From contig CAKPMY010000013.1 of the NCBI GenBank assembly GCA_934168245.1, positions 1 to 45,370 of the forward strand: a DNA stretch of 45,370 nt, given 5' to 3'. This stretch comes from an uncultured Bacilli bacterium (GTDB lineage: Bacteria; Bacillota_I; Bacilli_A; RF39; UBA660). The position numbers and the translations under genes are program-made. Positions 8,015-16,260 of this stretch are shown piece after piece (the first letter of the stretch is position 1; each line of letters begins with the position of its first letter). The notes beneath the pieces are model-generated. The model saw only the letters and a list, made by a program, of their open reading frames with translations, was not told the DNA's origin and ran no database searches.

Positions 8015-9464
8015 GTTTTTCACCTCCATTAGGATTTAAGTCTAAGTTTAGTTCTTTTTCTACAAAACTTGCTAGTTGATACATCTTTGCTTCTTCAAAT
8101 GGGGCACCAATTATTTGCATACCGATTGGTAAGTTTTCACTGTTAAAGCCAATTGGAACACTCATACCTGGAAGACCAGCCATATTTACTGGGATAGTTA
8201 GAACATCATCCATGAATGATTTTATGGCATCATCTAGACCTTTATCTAGTTCATAAGCAACTGTTGTGTTGTTTGGACCAATGACTAAGTCATAGTTTTT
8301 AAATGTTTCTAAGAAACTCTTACGCATATCATCTCTTATTTCTAGGGCTTTGTTGTAATATAGTTTAGCATTTTTACCAGATAATAAATAACTACCAATC
8401 ATAATACGTCTTTTTACTTCGTCACCGAAACCGATTTTTCTAGTTTTTAGATATAAGTCTTCGATATCTTTTGGATTTTCATAACTATAGCCATAACGAA
8501 TACCGTCAAATCTGGCTAAGTTAGAACTTGCCTCACCCATCGCAATAATTTGATATAGAGGAACGGCTTTATCAATATAATTTATATCAACATAGTCGAT
8601 TGTACAGTTATGTTTCTTTAGTATTTCGATTACGTCATTTAATTTGTCTTTTATTTCCTTATCAATAGCATCACTTACATAGAAGTTTGGAATGGCTATT
8701 TTCATACCATCTATTTTTTCCCCAATTAGTCTTGTAAAATCTTCATTAGTTTCAACAGATGTTAAGTCTTTTTCACTTTTTCCACAGATTGTGTTTAAAA
8801 GTACGGCATTTTCATAGACATTTTTAGTCATAGGACCAATTTGGTCTAGACTTGAACCAAAGGCAATTAGTCCATAACGTGATACACGTCCATAAGTTGG
8901 CTTTAGTCCTACTATGCCACAGAAAGATGCTGGTTGTCTAATTGATCCACCTGTATCTGAACCTAAGGCAAAAGGTATAATTCTCTTACTTACAGCAGCA
9001 GCACTTCCTCCAGATGAGCCTCCTGGTACTCTTGTATCATTCCAAGGATTTTTTACTGGTCCAAAGAAAGATGTTCTATTAGAGGAACCCATAGCAAATT
9101 CATCCATGTTAGTCTTACCAATAATAATCATATTAGCGTCTTTTATTCTTTCAACAACGTCAGCATCATAGATTGGATCAAAGTTTTCTAGGATTTTAGA
9201 AGCAGCAGTTGTACGTAGTCCTTTAGTTAGAATGTTATCTTTTAGAGCTATTGGAATACCAAATGTTAGAGAATCTACTTCTTTATTTTCTAATTCTTCG
9301 GCTTGTTTTAAGGCTTCTTCTTTATTTAGAGTAATAAAACAGTTTAAGTCTTTATTACTTTCAATTCTTTCAAAGGCTTCTTCTACTAAGTCTTTAGGTG
9401 TAATCTTTTTTTCTTTTAATAATTTATTAATTTCAATTAATGATAAATCTAAATAATTATGCAC
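8007..9464 (-). CDS. gatA: Asp/Glu-tRNA amidotransferase subunit A (amidase)
   Basis: 485 residues. Subunit A releases ammonia from glutamine and passes it to GatB. The amidase-signature catalytic triad is complete: K75 (ALKDN), cis-Ser S150 within GGSSGGSAAAV, and nucleophile S174 (DTGGSIRQPAS). The spacing matches that of characterised GatA. It overlaps gatC by 8 bases and gatB by 8 bases, so the three are translationally coupled. Presence of gatCAB suggests the organism makes Gln-tRNA (and perhaps Asn-tRNA) by the indirect route. Confidence 0.97.
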   Translation of the reverse strand: MHNYLDLSLIEINKLLKEKKITPKDLVEEAFERIESNKDLNCFITLNKEEALKQAEELENKEVDSLTFGIPIALKDNILTKGLRTTAASKILENFDPIYDADVVERIKDANMIIIGKTNMDEFAMGSSNRTSFFGPVKNPWNDTRVPGGSSGGSAAAVSKRIIPFALGSDTGGSIRQPASFCGIVGLKPTYGRVSRYGLIAFGSSLDQIGPMTKNVYENAVLLNTICGKSEKDLTSVETNEDFTRLIGEKIDGMKIAIPNFYVSDAIDKEIKDKLNDVIEILKKHNCTIDYVDINYIDKAVPLYQIIAMGEASSNLARFDGIRYGYSYENPKDIEDLYLKTRKIGFGDEVKRRIMIGSYLLSGKNAKLYYNKALEIRDDMRKSFLETFKNYDLVIGPNNTTVAYELDKGLDDAIKSFMDDVLTIPVNMAGLPGMSVPIGFNSENLPIGMQIIGAPFEEAKMYQLASFVEKELNLDLNPNGGEKHD

Positions 9465-9771
9465 TCATACCACCCTTTTCACTTATTACTACTGGAACAG
9501 AAATATAGTTTCCGCTATGACGAGGAGCATTTTTTAGAACATCTTTAGGATTTAACATTTCTCCTTCTACATCATCACGTAAAACACATTTATTTTCAGT
9601 TGGACAAATCAACATGTCTTCGTCGTATACTTTTACTTCATTTATTTTTTCTATTTCGTTTAAAAGTTGTTTTAATTTTACTTGATACATAGATATTTCT
9701 TCTTCATCTATTTCAATTCTGGCTAGATGAGCGACATGTAAAACTTCTTCTCTTGATAATTTATCTTCCAT
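9457..9771 (-). CDS. gatC: Asp/Glu-tRNA amidotransferase subunit C
   Basis: 104 residues, typical for GatC, the small belt-like subunit that stabilises GatA on GatB. The characteristic N-terminal helix (VLHVAHLARIEIDEEE) and the C-terminal region with LRDD and N(A)PRHSGNYISVP are present. AAGGAGG lies about ten bases upstream of the ATG. It is the first gene of the gatCAB operon, with a good promoter at 9798-9826. Confidence 0.95.
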   Translation of the reverse strand: MEDKLSREEVLHVAHLARIEIDEEEISMYQVKLKQLLNEIEKINEVKVYDEDMLICPTENKCVLRDDVEGEMLNPKDVLKNAPRHSGNYISVPVVISEKGGMSA

Positions 9772-9797
9772 ACAGAAAGACCTCCTTTAACTTTATT

Positions 9798-9826
9798 ATT
9801 ATATCATGGATATTTTAAGATGTAAA
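9798..9826 (-). promoter_or_regulatory. gatC: Promoter for gatCAB
   Basis: On minus, TTTACA (9821-9826), 17 bases, TATAAT (9798-9803), 26 bases upstream of the gatC ATG. Confidence 0.7.
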
Positions 9827-9868
9827 TTTTTAGAAGTAAGAAAAACAAATGCTACTGGAGCACTTGTA

Positions 9869-10702
9869 TTATTCTGCAAAACAGTCAGTTATATATAATG
9901 TGTTAGGACTTTTTTCAGTACTTGGTTCATAGTTATTTATAGTACCAATTATAGTTACTTTTTGATTTTCAGTAAATTCTTTTTTAGTTGAATCCTCGGA
10001 CATTTTACAAACAATGTTTAGTGTGTAACCACCGTCTGGATCTGTATAGCCAAAGGTTAGTTTATTCTTGTTGTAACTTATAAAGTCTCCGGTTACACGT
10101 AGGAATTTTTTCTGAAACTTTTCATACGTCTTTACAGGAGTATTTTTATATTCAATGGCTAAATCAAGAGCTGATATTTCGGTTGGTTCTGTGTTATATG
10201 GCATTGACCAAGTACCAAGTTCGGTATCTCTTCTTCCTTGTAATTGGTTATATTTTATTACTTTGTAGCCAAGGCCATAGTATACTTTGGTGCCGCCGTC
10301 TTTGTAAGCTGCTGTTTTGATTGCAAAGTATGGACCATGATTATATCTTGAAACGGCAACTATATCGATAGTAACCATAAGCATTAGGATGATTAATACA
10401 TAGAAAATGATATTTAGAATTTTTGTTAGTTTTGTTTTTTCTATACCCTTTCGTTGTGGCTTTTCTTCTAAAGTATCTAATTCTTCATCATCTAGGAAAT
10501 CTTCATTTTCTTCATCGCTATTATCTAATGTTTTATATTCAGCGATGTCTTCATCAAAATCCATGGCATCATCATATTCATCGATGTCCTGAGAAAAGTC
10601 TGTAGAATCATCGTATTCATCAAAAGTTAGTTGATCTAAGTCTTCGAAGTTTTCAGTTTCGTGATATTCTTCGGCTTGAATTTCTTTTTGTCTCTTTCTC
10701 AT
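9869..10702 (-). CDS. Hypothetical protein: acidic cytoplasmic tail, one TM, OB-like exterior
   Basis: 277 residues. The first 80 residues are extremely acidic (repeated DEYDD/DFDED-type stretches). A basic segment and a single membrane helix (about 93-116) follow, then an outside region. Residues about 200-277 look like an OB-fold of the tRNA_anti-like type (VTGDFISYNKNKLTFGY ... VTIIGTINNYEPS). A similar outside region (about 118-160, NHGPYFAIKTAAYKDGGTKVYYGLGYKVIKYN) occurs in small uncharacterised Firmicutes membrane proteins as I recall. It is transcribed alone from its own promoter. Function is unknown; the acidic tail could bind a basic partner in the cytoplasm. Confidence 0.75.
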   Translation of the reverse strand: MRKRQKEIQAEEYHETENFEDLDQLTFDEYDDSTDFSQDIDEYDDAMDFDEDIAEYKTLDNSDEENEDFLDDEELDTLEEKPQRKGIEKTKLTKILNIIFYVLIILMLMVTIDIVAVSRYNHGPYFAIKTAAYKDGGTKVYYGLGYKVIKYNQLQGRRDTELGTWSMPYNTEPTEISALDLAIEYKNTPVKTYEKFQKKFLRVTGDFISYNKNKLTFGYTDPDGGYTLNIVCKMSEDSTKKEFTENQKVTIIGTINNYEPSTEKSPNTLYITDCFAE

Positions 10703-10730
10703 ATATCCACCTCTTCAGTTTCATGGGCAT

Positions 10731-10759
10731 ATAATACCATTTTTTTGTTAAATAGTCAA
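10731..10759 (-). promoter_or_regulatory. Promoter for the acidic/OB membrane protein
   Basis: On minus, TTGACT (10754-10759), 17 bases, TATTAT (10731-10736), 28 bases upstream of the start codon. Confidence 0.7.
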
Positions 10760-10808
10760 GGTTTTGTGCGTTTTAGGCTATGATAGGATGTGGTGTTTTT
10801 ACATATAA

Positions 10809-10844
10809 AAATCTCGTTTTTTAATGGTTTAAGAAACGAGATTT
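10809..10844. repeat. Inverted repeat in intergenic region
   Basis: AAATCTCGTTT and AAACGAGATTT form a long, almost perfect stem around a short loop (the left arm continues TTTAA, the right arm TTTAAG). No T-run follows on either strand within a few bases, so it is not a classic terminator. The rest of 10760-10985 shows no gene. Confidence 0.55.
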
Positions 10845-10985
10845 AGAGACTTTATAGGATATATTTATTATTTAAAAAATTAGCAATGGTATGTGCCTTG
10901 GTGTTAGTTATTTTTGGTTAGTACTTTTGGTTGCTGCAATTTAATTGGATATTTGGCAATAGTAAATTTGGTATTATTAGTTAGA

Positions 10986-11014
10986 AAAACTGGAACTTTT
11001 GAAATTCCAGTTTT
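10986..11014 (-). terminator. Terminator downstream of ligA
   Basis: On minus, AAAACTGGAA, about 9-base loop, TTCCAGTTTT followed by more T. It begins 28 bases after the ligA stop. Confidence 0.75.
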
Positions 11015-11041
11015 ACTTAATATATTTTTTCAATTATAATT

Positions 11042-13024
11042 TTATTCACCTAGTTTTTCTTTAAACTCTTCTTCTGTCCAAATTGGTATACCTAGTTCTT
11101 TGGCTTTTTCATATTTACTACCAGGATTTGCTCCAACAATTACAGCACTGGTCTTTTTAGATACGGAACTTGAGGCTTTACCACCTAGTTGTTCTATTTT
11201 TTCTTCGGCTTCTTCTCTAGTAAATAATTGTAGGGAACCAGTTAGGACAAAGGTCTTGCCATTAAATTCAGAGTTTTCTTCTACTTCTTGACCTAAATAT
11301 TTGGTATTAAGCCCAATTTCTTTTAGTTCTTCGACAATACCTCTATGATGATTATCATTAAAATACTCAACTACACTTTTAGCAATGATGCCACCTATAT
11401 CAGGAATAGTAGTTAACTCTTCTTCGGTTGCGACCATTAAATTATCTAGTTCTTTATATCTTTTAGCAAGAATTTTAGCAGTTTTTGCTCCGACATGGGG
11501 AATTCCTAAACCGAATAATAGTCTTTCTAGAGAATTCTTTTTACTATCTTCAATGGCATTTAAAAGATTAGTTACAGACTTGTCGCCATAGCCTTCTAGT
11601 CTAGTTAAATCTTGTTCATGATTTTTTAGGGAATAGATATCGGCTATTGTTCCTATGAAGTGGAAGTTATAGAAGTCTTCCATTATTCTATCACCTAGTC
11701 CGTCTATATTCATGGCATCACGTGAGGCAAAGTGAATTAGAGATTCAATACTTCTAGCAGGACATTTTTTATTAGGACAATAGTAGTCTACTTGGCCTTC
11801 TTTTTTGACTAGATTAGTATTGCACATTGGGCAAGTTGTAATCATTTTAAAATCTTTTTCTTGGCCAGTACGTCTTTCTTTCTTTACTTCGACTACTTCT
11901 GGAATAACATCTCCGGCTTTTCTTATAGAAACTATGTCTCCTATTTTTAAATCTTTTTCTTTTACATAATCTTCGTTGTGGAGAGTTGCTCTAGAGATAG
12001 TTGAACCGGCTACTATTACTGGTTCTAGAACGGCATTTGGAGTAATTTGACCAGTTCTACCAACGGTAAAGATTATATCTGTTAGTTTTGTTAATACTTC
12101 TTCAGCAGGAAATTTATAAGCAGTTGCCCATTTTGGATATTTGGCAGTATAGCCTAGTTTTTGTTGTTGCTCGATACTATTTACTTTTATAACAATACCG
12201 TCTATATCATAAGGAAGAGTTGGTCTTTGTTTAGCCTTTTCTTCAATATATTCGATTACTTCAGAAATATTTTTAACTAGACGATTATTTGGATTAGTTT
12301 TGAAACCTAGTCTTGTCATATAATTTATGGCTTCAGCATGAGTATGTAGATTATAATCTAGGGGATTTGGTAAATGATAAATAAAGTTATCTAGTTTTCT
12401 AGAGGCTGCTACTTTGGAATCTAGTTGTCTGATAGAGCCCGCGGCAGCATTACGACAGTTTTGAAGTAATGGTTGATTATGTTTTTTGCGCTCTTCATTT
12501 AACTTTACTAGAGTTTCTTTATTCATGAAGATTTCTCCACGAACTTCAATATTTACTTTTTCTTTTAACTTTAGAGGAATTACTTTAATAGTTTTAGCAT
12601 TATGAGTAATATCCTCGCCTGTTGTTCCATCTCCTCTTGTTGCGGCTCTTACTAGTTTTCCGTCTTCATATAATAATGATACAGAAAGACCATCTATTTT
12701 TAATTCGCACATATATTCAGGAGTTATACCTTCTTTTTTTATTCTTTCATCAAAGGCTATAACTTCACTTTCAGAAAAGACATCGCTTAAGGACATCATA
12801 GGAATCTTATGAGTAACTTTATTAAAGCCTTCTATTATTTTGCCACCGGCATGTTGAGTTGGAGAATCCTCTCTTACCCAGTCTGGATGGGCTTCTTCTA
12901 TTTCAAATAATTCACGTAAGTATTTATCATATTCTTGATCAGTAATTGTTGGATTATCTAGAGTGTGATAATTATAATCTGCCTCATTAATAATCTCAAT
13001 TAACTCTTCCATTCTTTCTTTCAT
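11042..13024 (-). CDS. ligA: NAD-dependent DNA ligase
   Basis: 660 residues. It seals nicks in replication and repair using NAD+. Visible in order: the Ia domain (YHTLDNPTITDQEYD), the adenylation motif CELKIDG with K109, the OB domain, a four-cysteine zinc finger (CPMCNT ... YCPNKKCP), helix-hairpin-helix repeats (LGIPHVGAKTAK, IGGIIAKS), and a C-terminal BRCT domain (FNGKTFVLTGSL to the end). ATG at 13024 (MKERMEE) is preferred over an upstream in-frame start at 13099, because AAGGAG lies seven bases before it and the upstream 25 residues do not resemble LigA. It lies two genes downstream of pcrA, as in Bacillus, but with a nucleotidyltransferase gene and a terminator between. Confidence 0.97.
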   Translation of the reverse strand: MKERMEELIEIINEADYNYHTLDNPTITDQEYDKYLRELFEIEEAHPDWVREDSPTQHAGGKIIEGFNKVTHKIPMMSLSDVFSESEVIAFDERIKKEGITPEYMCELKIDGLSVSLLYEDGKLVRAATRGDGTTGEDITHNAKTIKVIPLKLKEKVNIEVRGEIFMNKETLVKLNEERKKHNQPLLQNCRNAAAGSIRQLDSKVAASRKLDNFIYHLPNPLDYNLHTHAEAINYMTRLGFKTNPNNRLVKNISEVIEYIEEKAKQRPTLPYDIDGIVIKVNSIEQQQKLGYTAKYPKWATAYKFPAEEVLTKLTDIIFTVGRTGQITPNAVLEPVIVAGSTISRATLHNEDYVKEKDLKIGDIVSIRKAGDVIPEVVEVKKERRTGQEKDFKMITTCPMCNTNLVKKEGQVDYYCPNKKCPARSIESLIHFASRDAMNIDGLGDRIMEDFYNFHFIGTIADIYSLKNHEQDLTRLEGYGDKSVTNLLNAIEDSKKNSLERLLFGLGIPHVGAKTAKILAKRYKELDNLMVATEEELTTIPDIGGIIAKSVVEYFNDNHHRGIVEELKEIGLNTKYLGQEVEENSEFNGKTFVLTGSLQLFTREEAEEKIEQLGGKASSSVSKKTSAVIVGANPGSKYEKAKELGIPIWTEEEFKEKLGE

Positions 13025-13058
13025 AACTAGTCTCCTTACAAATGTTTTAACTATATTT

Positions 13059-13067
13059 ATTATAACA
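13059..13067 (-). promoter_or_regulatory. ligA: Extended -10 promoter for ligA
   Basis: Minus strand TGTTATAAT (TGN extension) lies 35 bases upstream of the preferred ligA start, with only a poor -35 (CTAAAA at 17 bases). Confidence 0.5.
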
Positions 13068-13087
13068 TATATTGGTGATGTTTTTAG

Positions 13088-13117
13088 AAAAGAAAACAAA
13101 CTATTTTGGTAGTTTGT
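13088..13117 (-). terminator. Terminator after nucleotidyltransferase gene
   Basis: On minus, ACAAACTA, 6-base loop, TAGTTTGT then TTTCTTTT, 25 bases after the stop of the gene at 13142. It separates ligA from pcrA transcription. Confidence 0.75.
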
Positions 13118-13141
13118 CTCTTTCTTTTTTTGTTTTTTTTA

Positions 13142-14056
13142 TTATTCTTCCCAAAGATTATTTGGATATTCTCCACTGTCAACTAAATCTTTTAGAGCTT
13201 TCTTAACAGCTTCAGCATCTTCTTTATAAGTTACTCCATACCAAGCAGCAGTTGTTTCTAAAACTTCTACGTTTGCGTAGCCGTCTTCTATTGTTTCAAA
13301 TAAAACATCTGGTATTAAATATTCACATTTTTCTAAATTATCTTTATTTCTATCAAAGAACTCTGGGAACTTTTCTTCAATGTATGAGAATATACTTGGT
13401 GAGAAAAGCATTAAGTTCATAGATACTTTATCAGTTGGTGATACTTCGAAAGGTTCTTTTCCACTTAATGGTGTGGCGATTAGTTTATCATCCACTTTTT
13501 CGATAACACTTTCAGTTATTTTTGTTAGTTTGCCGTCTGTTACTTCACAGACACCTCTTTTTACGGAACCATTTTCAGTTAGTGTATTTTTTACAAGATA
13601 GCTTACTAAACCATATTTGTATGGCTTTTCGTCATTCATACCTTCTAAGAAACCAGCAGCCTTTAGATAGGCATCTCTTCCATAGAAGTCATCAGCATTA
13701 ATGATTGCGAATGGTTCATTGATTTTGTCTTTGCAGCAAAGAATAGCATGAGCTGTTCCTAAAGGTTTTACTCTGTCTTCTGGAACTGAGTAGCCTTCTG
13801 GAATGTTGTCATTTTTTTGGAAACAGTATTCAACATTGATGTATGGTTCTACTCTTTTTCCGATTGTTTCTTTAAATACGTCATAGTTTTCTTCTTTAAT
13901 TAGAAAAACTATTTTGTTGAAACCGGCTTTGATGGCATCATATACTGAATAGTCAATAATGAACTCACCATTTGGTCCTAGTGGAGCAATTTGTTTTAGT
14001 CCTCCAAAACGACTACCCATACCAGCAGCCAAAATTAATAATGTTTTATCTTTCAT
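13142..14056 (-). CDS. Sugar-phosphate nucleotidyltransferase family protein
   Basis: 304 residues. The N-terminal signature LAAGMGSRFGGLKQ (residues 9-22) and the PLGTAHAILC and INADDFYGRDAY blocks place it in the NTP_transferase (GT-A-like) superfamily, which makes NDP-sugars from a sugar phosphate and NTP. The DD pair in NADD would hold the catalytic metal. It is closest in feel to uncharacterised nucleotidyltransferases rather than RmlA, GalU or GlmU; the sugar is not predictable. AGGAGGG lies just before the ATG. It follows pcrA by 23 bases, so it is cotranscribed with a helicase, an unusual pairing. Confidence 0.88.
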   Translation of the reverse strand: MKDKTLLILAAGMGSRFGGLKQIAPLGPNGEFIIDYSVYDAIKAGFNKIVFLIKEENYDVFKETIGKRVEPYINVEYCFQKNDNIPEGYSVPEDRVKPLGTAHAILCCKDKINEPFAIINADDFYGRDAYLKAAGFLEGMNDEKPYKYGLVSYLVKNTLTENGSVKRGVCEVTDGKLTKITESVIEKVDDKLIATPLSGKEPFEVSPTDKVSMNLMLFSPSIFSYIEEKFPEFFDRNKDNLEKCEYLIPDVLFETIEDGYANVEVLETTAAWYGVTYKEDAEAVKKALKDLVDSGEYPNNLWEE

Positions 14057-14079
14057 TTTACCCTCCTAAAAATCTATTA

Positions 14080-16182
14080 TTAATTATTAATTTTTGATAA
14101 TTTTTTGTGATTTTTCATTAATTTTTTAATACCATGCGGATGTTTAAAAGCAACACTAACAAGAGTATTAGTAACTTCAACAACTTTACCAGTACCAAAT
14201 GTTTCATGGTAAACGAAGTCACCAACTTTATAGTCAACGTCTTCTTCTCTAAACATCTCTGTTGTATCAATTTTTTCTTCTTTTTTAGGTATTTCATCTT
14301 TAACATTTGTCTCTAGTAAATCTGGATTAATTTCACTTATGAAACGGCTTACAGGATTAACTTGTTCTTTTCCAAATAAAGTTCTGCGACGAGCATTTAC
14401 TAAATGTAGATCGTCTCTTGCTCTTGTAATAGCAACATAACAAAGACGTCTTTCTTCTTCTAAAGCAACATTTTCCATAAGAGAATTCATATGTGGGAAT
14501 AAACCTTCTTCCATACCTACTACGAAGACATGATCAAACTCTAGTCCTTTTACAGAGTGAACGGTCATTAGGCTTATACGATTTGGATCGTCTTTATATT
14601 CTTCAACGTCACTTACTAAACTAATTTCTAATAAGAAGTCTTCTAGAGAGATTAGTCCTTCTTTTTCTTCAAAGGCTTTAGTTATTGACTTGAATTCTTC
14701 TAGGTTTTCTAGTCTTACTTCGGCTTCTAAAGTTTGTTCACTTTCTAATTCTTTTTTCATACCAGAAGCATCTAATACTTTGTCAATTAATTCAGTTAAA
14801 GTTAGGTCTTCAGCAACACTTTTTAATTTTTCGATTGTCTTTTTGAACTCTAGTTCTTTTCCTGATTCAATCGCATCATAGATACTTATACCTTCAGTAT
14901 CAGCTTTTGTAGTTAAGTTTTCAATTGTCTTTAGACCAATTCCACGTTTTGGTGTATTTATTACTCTAAGGAGACTGATATTATCTTTAGAGTTATGAAT
15001 TAATCTTAAGTATGCGATTAAGTCTTTGATTTCTTTTCTAGAATAGAAATAGAAACTTCCAATTACACGATATGGTAAATTTTCTTTTAACATTTCTTCT
15101 TCAACGACACGAGACTGAGCATTGGTTCTATAAAGAACAGCAATATCTTTGTATTCAACATTTCTATTAACTAGTTCTTTTATTTTTCTAATAACGTATT
15201 GAGCCTCGTCTCTTTCATTATATGCACGATAATATTTAATCTTTTCTCCTGGGCCTTTATTAGTCCATAGATTTTTATCTTTACGATCTCTATTATTTTT
15301 AATTACTTGGTTGGCAGCATCTAGAATGTTACCAGTTGAACGATAGTTTTGTTCCAAAAGAATTGTTTTAGCATCTTTATAATCATTTTCAAAGTTTAAG
15401 ATATTTTTATAATTTGCTCCTCTAAAACTATAAATACTTTGAGAGTCATCTCCAACACAGGTTATACGTCTATTTTTCTCACTAATCATCTTAGTTAAAA
15501 TATATTGAGCTTGATTTGTATCTTGATACTCATCTATTAAAACGTATTGATATAAGTTTTGATACTTTTCTAGGACGTCTTGGTGTTCTCTAAATAGTTT
15601 TATAGGAAGAATTAATAAATCATCAAAGTCTACAGAATTATTTTGTTGTAGTTTTTTCTCGTATTTTTCATATACTTTTTGAATTACTTGTTCGTAGTCA
15701 CTTACAGCATATCTTTCATAGGCTTTGGCAGATATTAATTCATTTTTACAACTACTTATTTTATTTCTTATGGCTTTAGGATTATATACTTTTGGATCAT
15801 AATCTAAGTCTTTTATTATTTTTTTTACTACAGTTAAGGAATCATCACTATCCATAATAACAAAGTTACGATCATATCCTAATAGTTCATAGTTTTCTCT
15901 TAAGAGTTTTAAACCAAAACTATGGAATGTTGATACTTGTAATTTTCTGGCCTCATCACCAATTAATAAGTATAGTCTGTCACGCATTTCTTTAGCGGCT
16001 TTGTTGGTGAAAGTAATTGCTAGAATGTTGTATGGTGTTGCTAGATGTTCATCTATTATGTATGCAATTTTACTTGTTAGGGTTTTAGTCTTACCAGCAC
16101 CGGCACCTGCTATTATAAGAAGTGGTCCATCGTTATATAGTACGGCTTCTTTTTGTTTGTCATTCAAATTATCTAAATTCAT
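14080..16182 (-). CDS. pcrA: ATP-dependent DNA helicase PcrA/UvrD
   Basis: 700 residues. A superfamily 1A 3'-5' helicase used in repair, plasmid rolling-circle replication and clearing of RecA or RNA polymerase. Walker A is GAGAGKT (26-32). Motif II is DEYQDTN, motif III GDDSQSIYSFRGA, motif IV QNYRSTGNI, and motifs V and VI MTVHSVKGLEFDHVFVVG and VAITRARDDL. The C-terminal region (about 650-700, YKVGDFVYHETFGTGKVVEV) is the Tudor-like domain that binds RNA polymerase in PcrA. The length fits the family. A consensus promoter lies at 16205-16233. The downstream nucleotidyltransferase gene shares the transcript. Confidence 0.97.
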   Translation of the reverse strand: MNLDNLNDKQKEAVLYNDGPLLIIAGAGAGKTKTLTSKIAYIIDEHLATPYNILAITFTNKAAKEMRDRLYLLIGDEARKLQVSTFHSFGLKLLRENYELLGYDRNFVIMDSDDSLTVVKKIIKDLDYDPKVYNPKAIRNKISSCKNELISAKAYERYAVSDYEQVIQKVYEKYEKKLQQNNSVDFDDLLILPIKLFREHQDVLEKYQNLYQYVLIDEYQDTNQAQYILTKMISEKNRRITCVGDDSQSIYSFRGANYKNILNFENDYKDAKTILLEQNYRSTGNILDAANQVIKNNRDRKDKNLWTNKGPGEKIKYYRAYNERDEAQYVIRKIKELVNRNVEYKDIAVLYRTNAQSRVVEEEMLKENLPYRVIGSFYFYSRKEIKDLIAYLRLIHNSKDNISLLRVINTPKRGIGLKTIENLTTKADTEGISIYDAIESGKELEFKKTIEKLKSVAEDLTLTELIDKVLDASGMKKELESEQTLEAEVRLENLEEFKSITKAFEEKEGLISLEDFLLEISLVSDVEEYKDDPNRISLMTVHSVKGLEFDHVFVVGMEEGLFPHMNSLMENVALEEERRLCYVAITRARDDLHLVNARRRTLFGKEQVNPVSRFISEINPDLLETNVKDEIPKKEEKIDTTEMFREEDVDYKVGDFVYHETFGTGKVVEVTNTLVSVAFKHPHGIKKLMKNHKKLSKINN

Positions 16183-16204
16183 TTTCTTACCTACTTCCTT
16201 TTTT

Positions 16205-16233
16205 ATTATATCTTATATTTTAGGTTTAGGCAA
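16205..16233 (-). promoter_or_regulatory. pcrA: Promoter for pcrA
   Basis: On minus, TTGCCT (16228-16233), 17 bases, TATAAT (16205-16210), 22 bases upstream of the pcrA ATG. The -35 abuts the terminator of the preceding operon. Confidence 0.65.
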
Positions 16234-16260
16234 AGAAAAAGAAGTGTTATTGGACACTTC
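16233..16260 (-). terminator. Terminator of the adhesin-sortase operon
   Basis: On minus, GAAGTGT, short loop, ACACTTC followed by TTTTTC. The stop codon of the gene ending at 16247 is inside the hairpin. Confidence 0.75.

Noticed and set aside
8015..8029. Longer gatB start
   Set aside because: The earlier ATG is part of the GGAGGTG ribosome-binding site of the ATG at 8014.
13025..13099. 25-residue extension of LigA
   Set aside because: It crosses the likely extended -10 promoter, lacks a ribosome-binding site and does not look like LigA.
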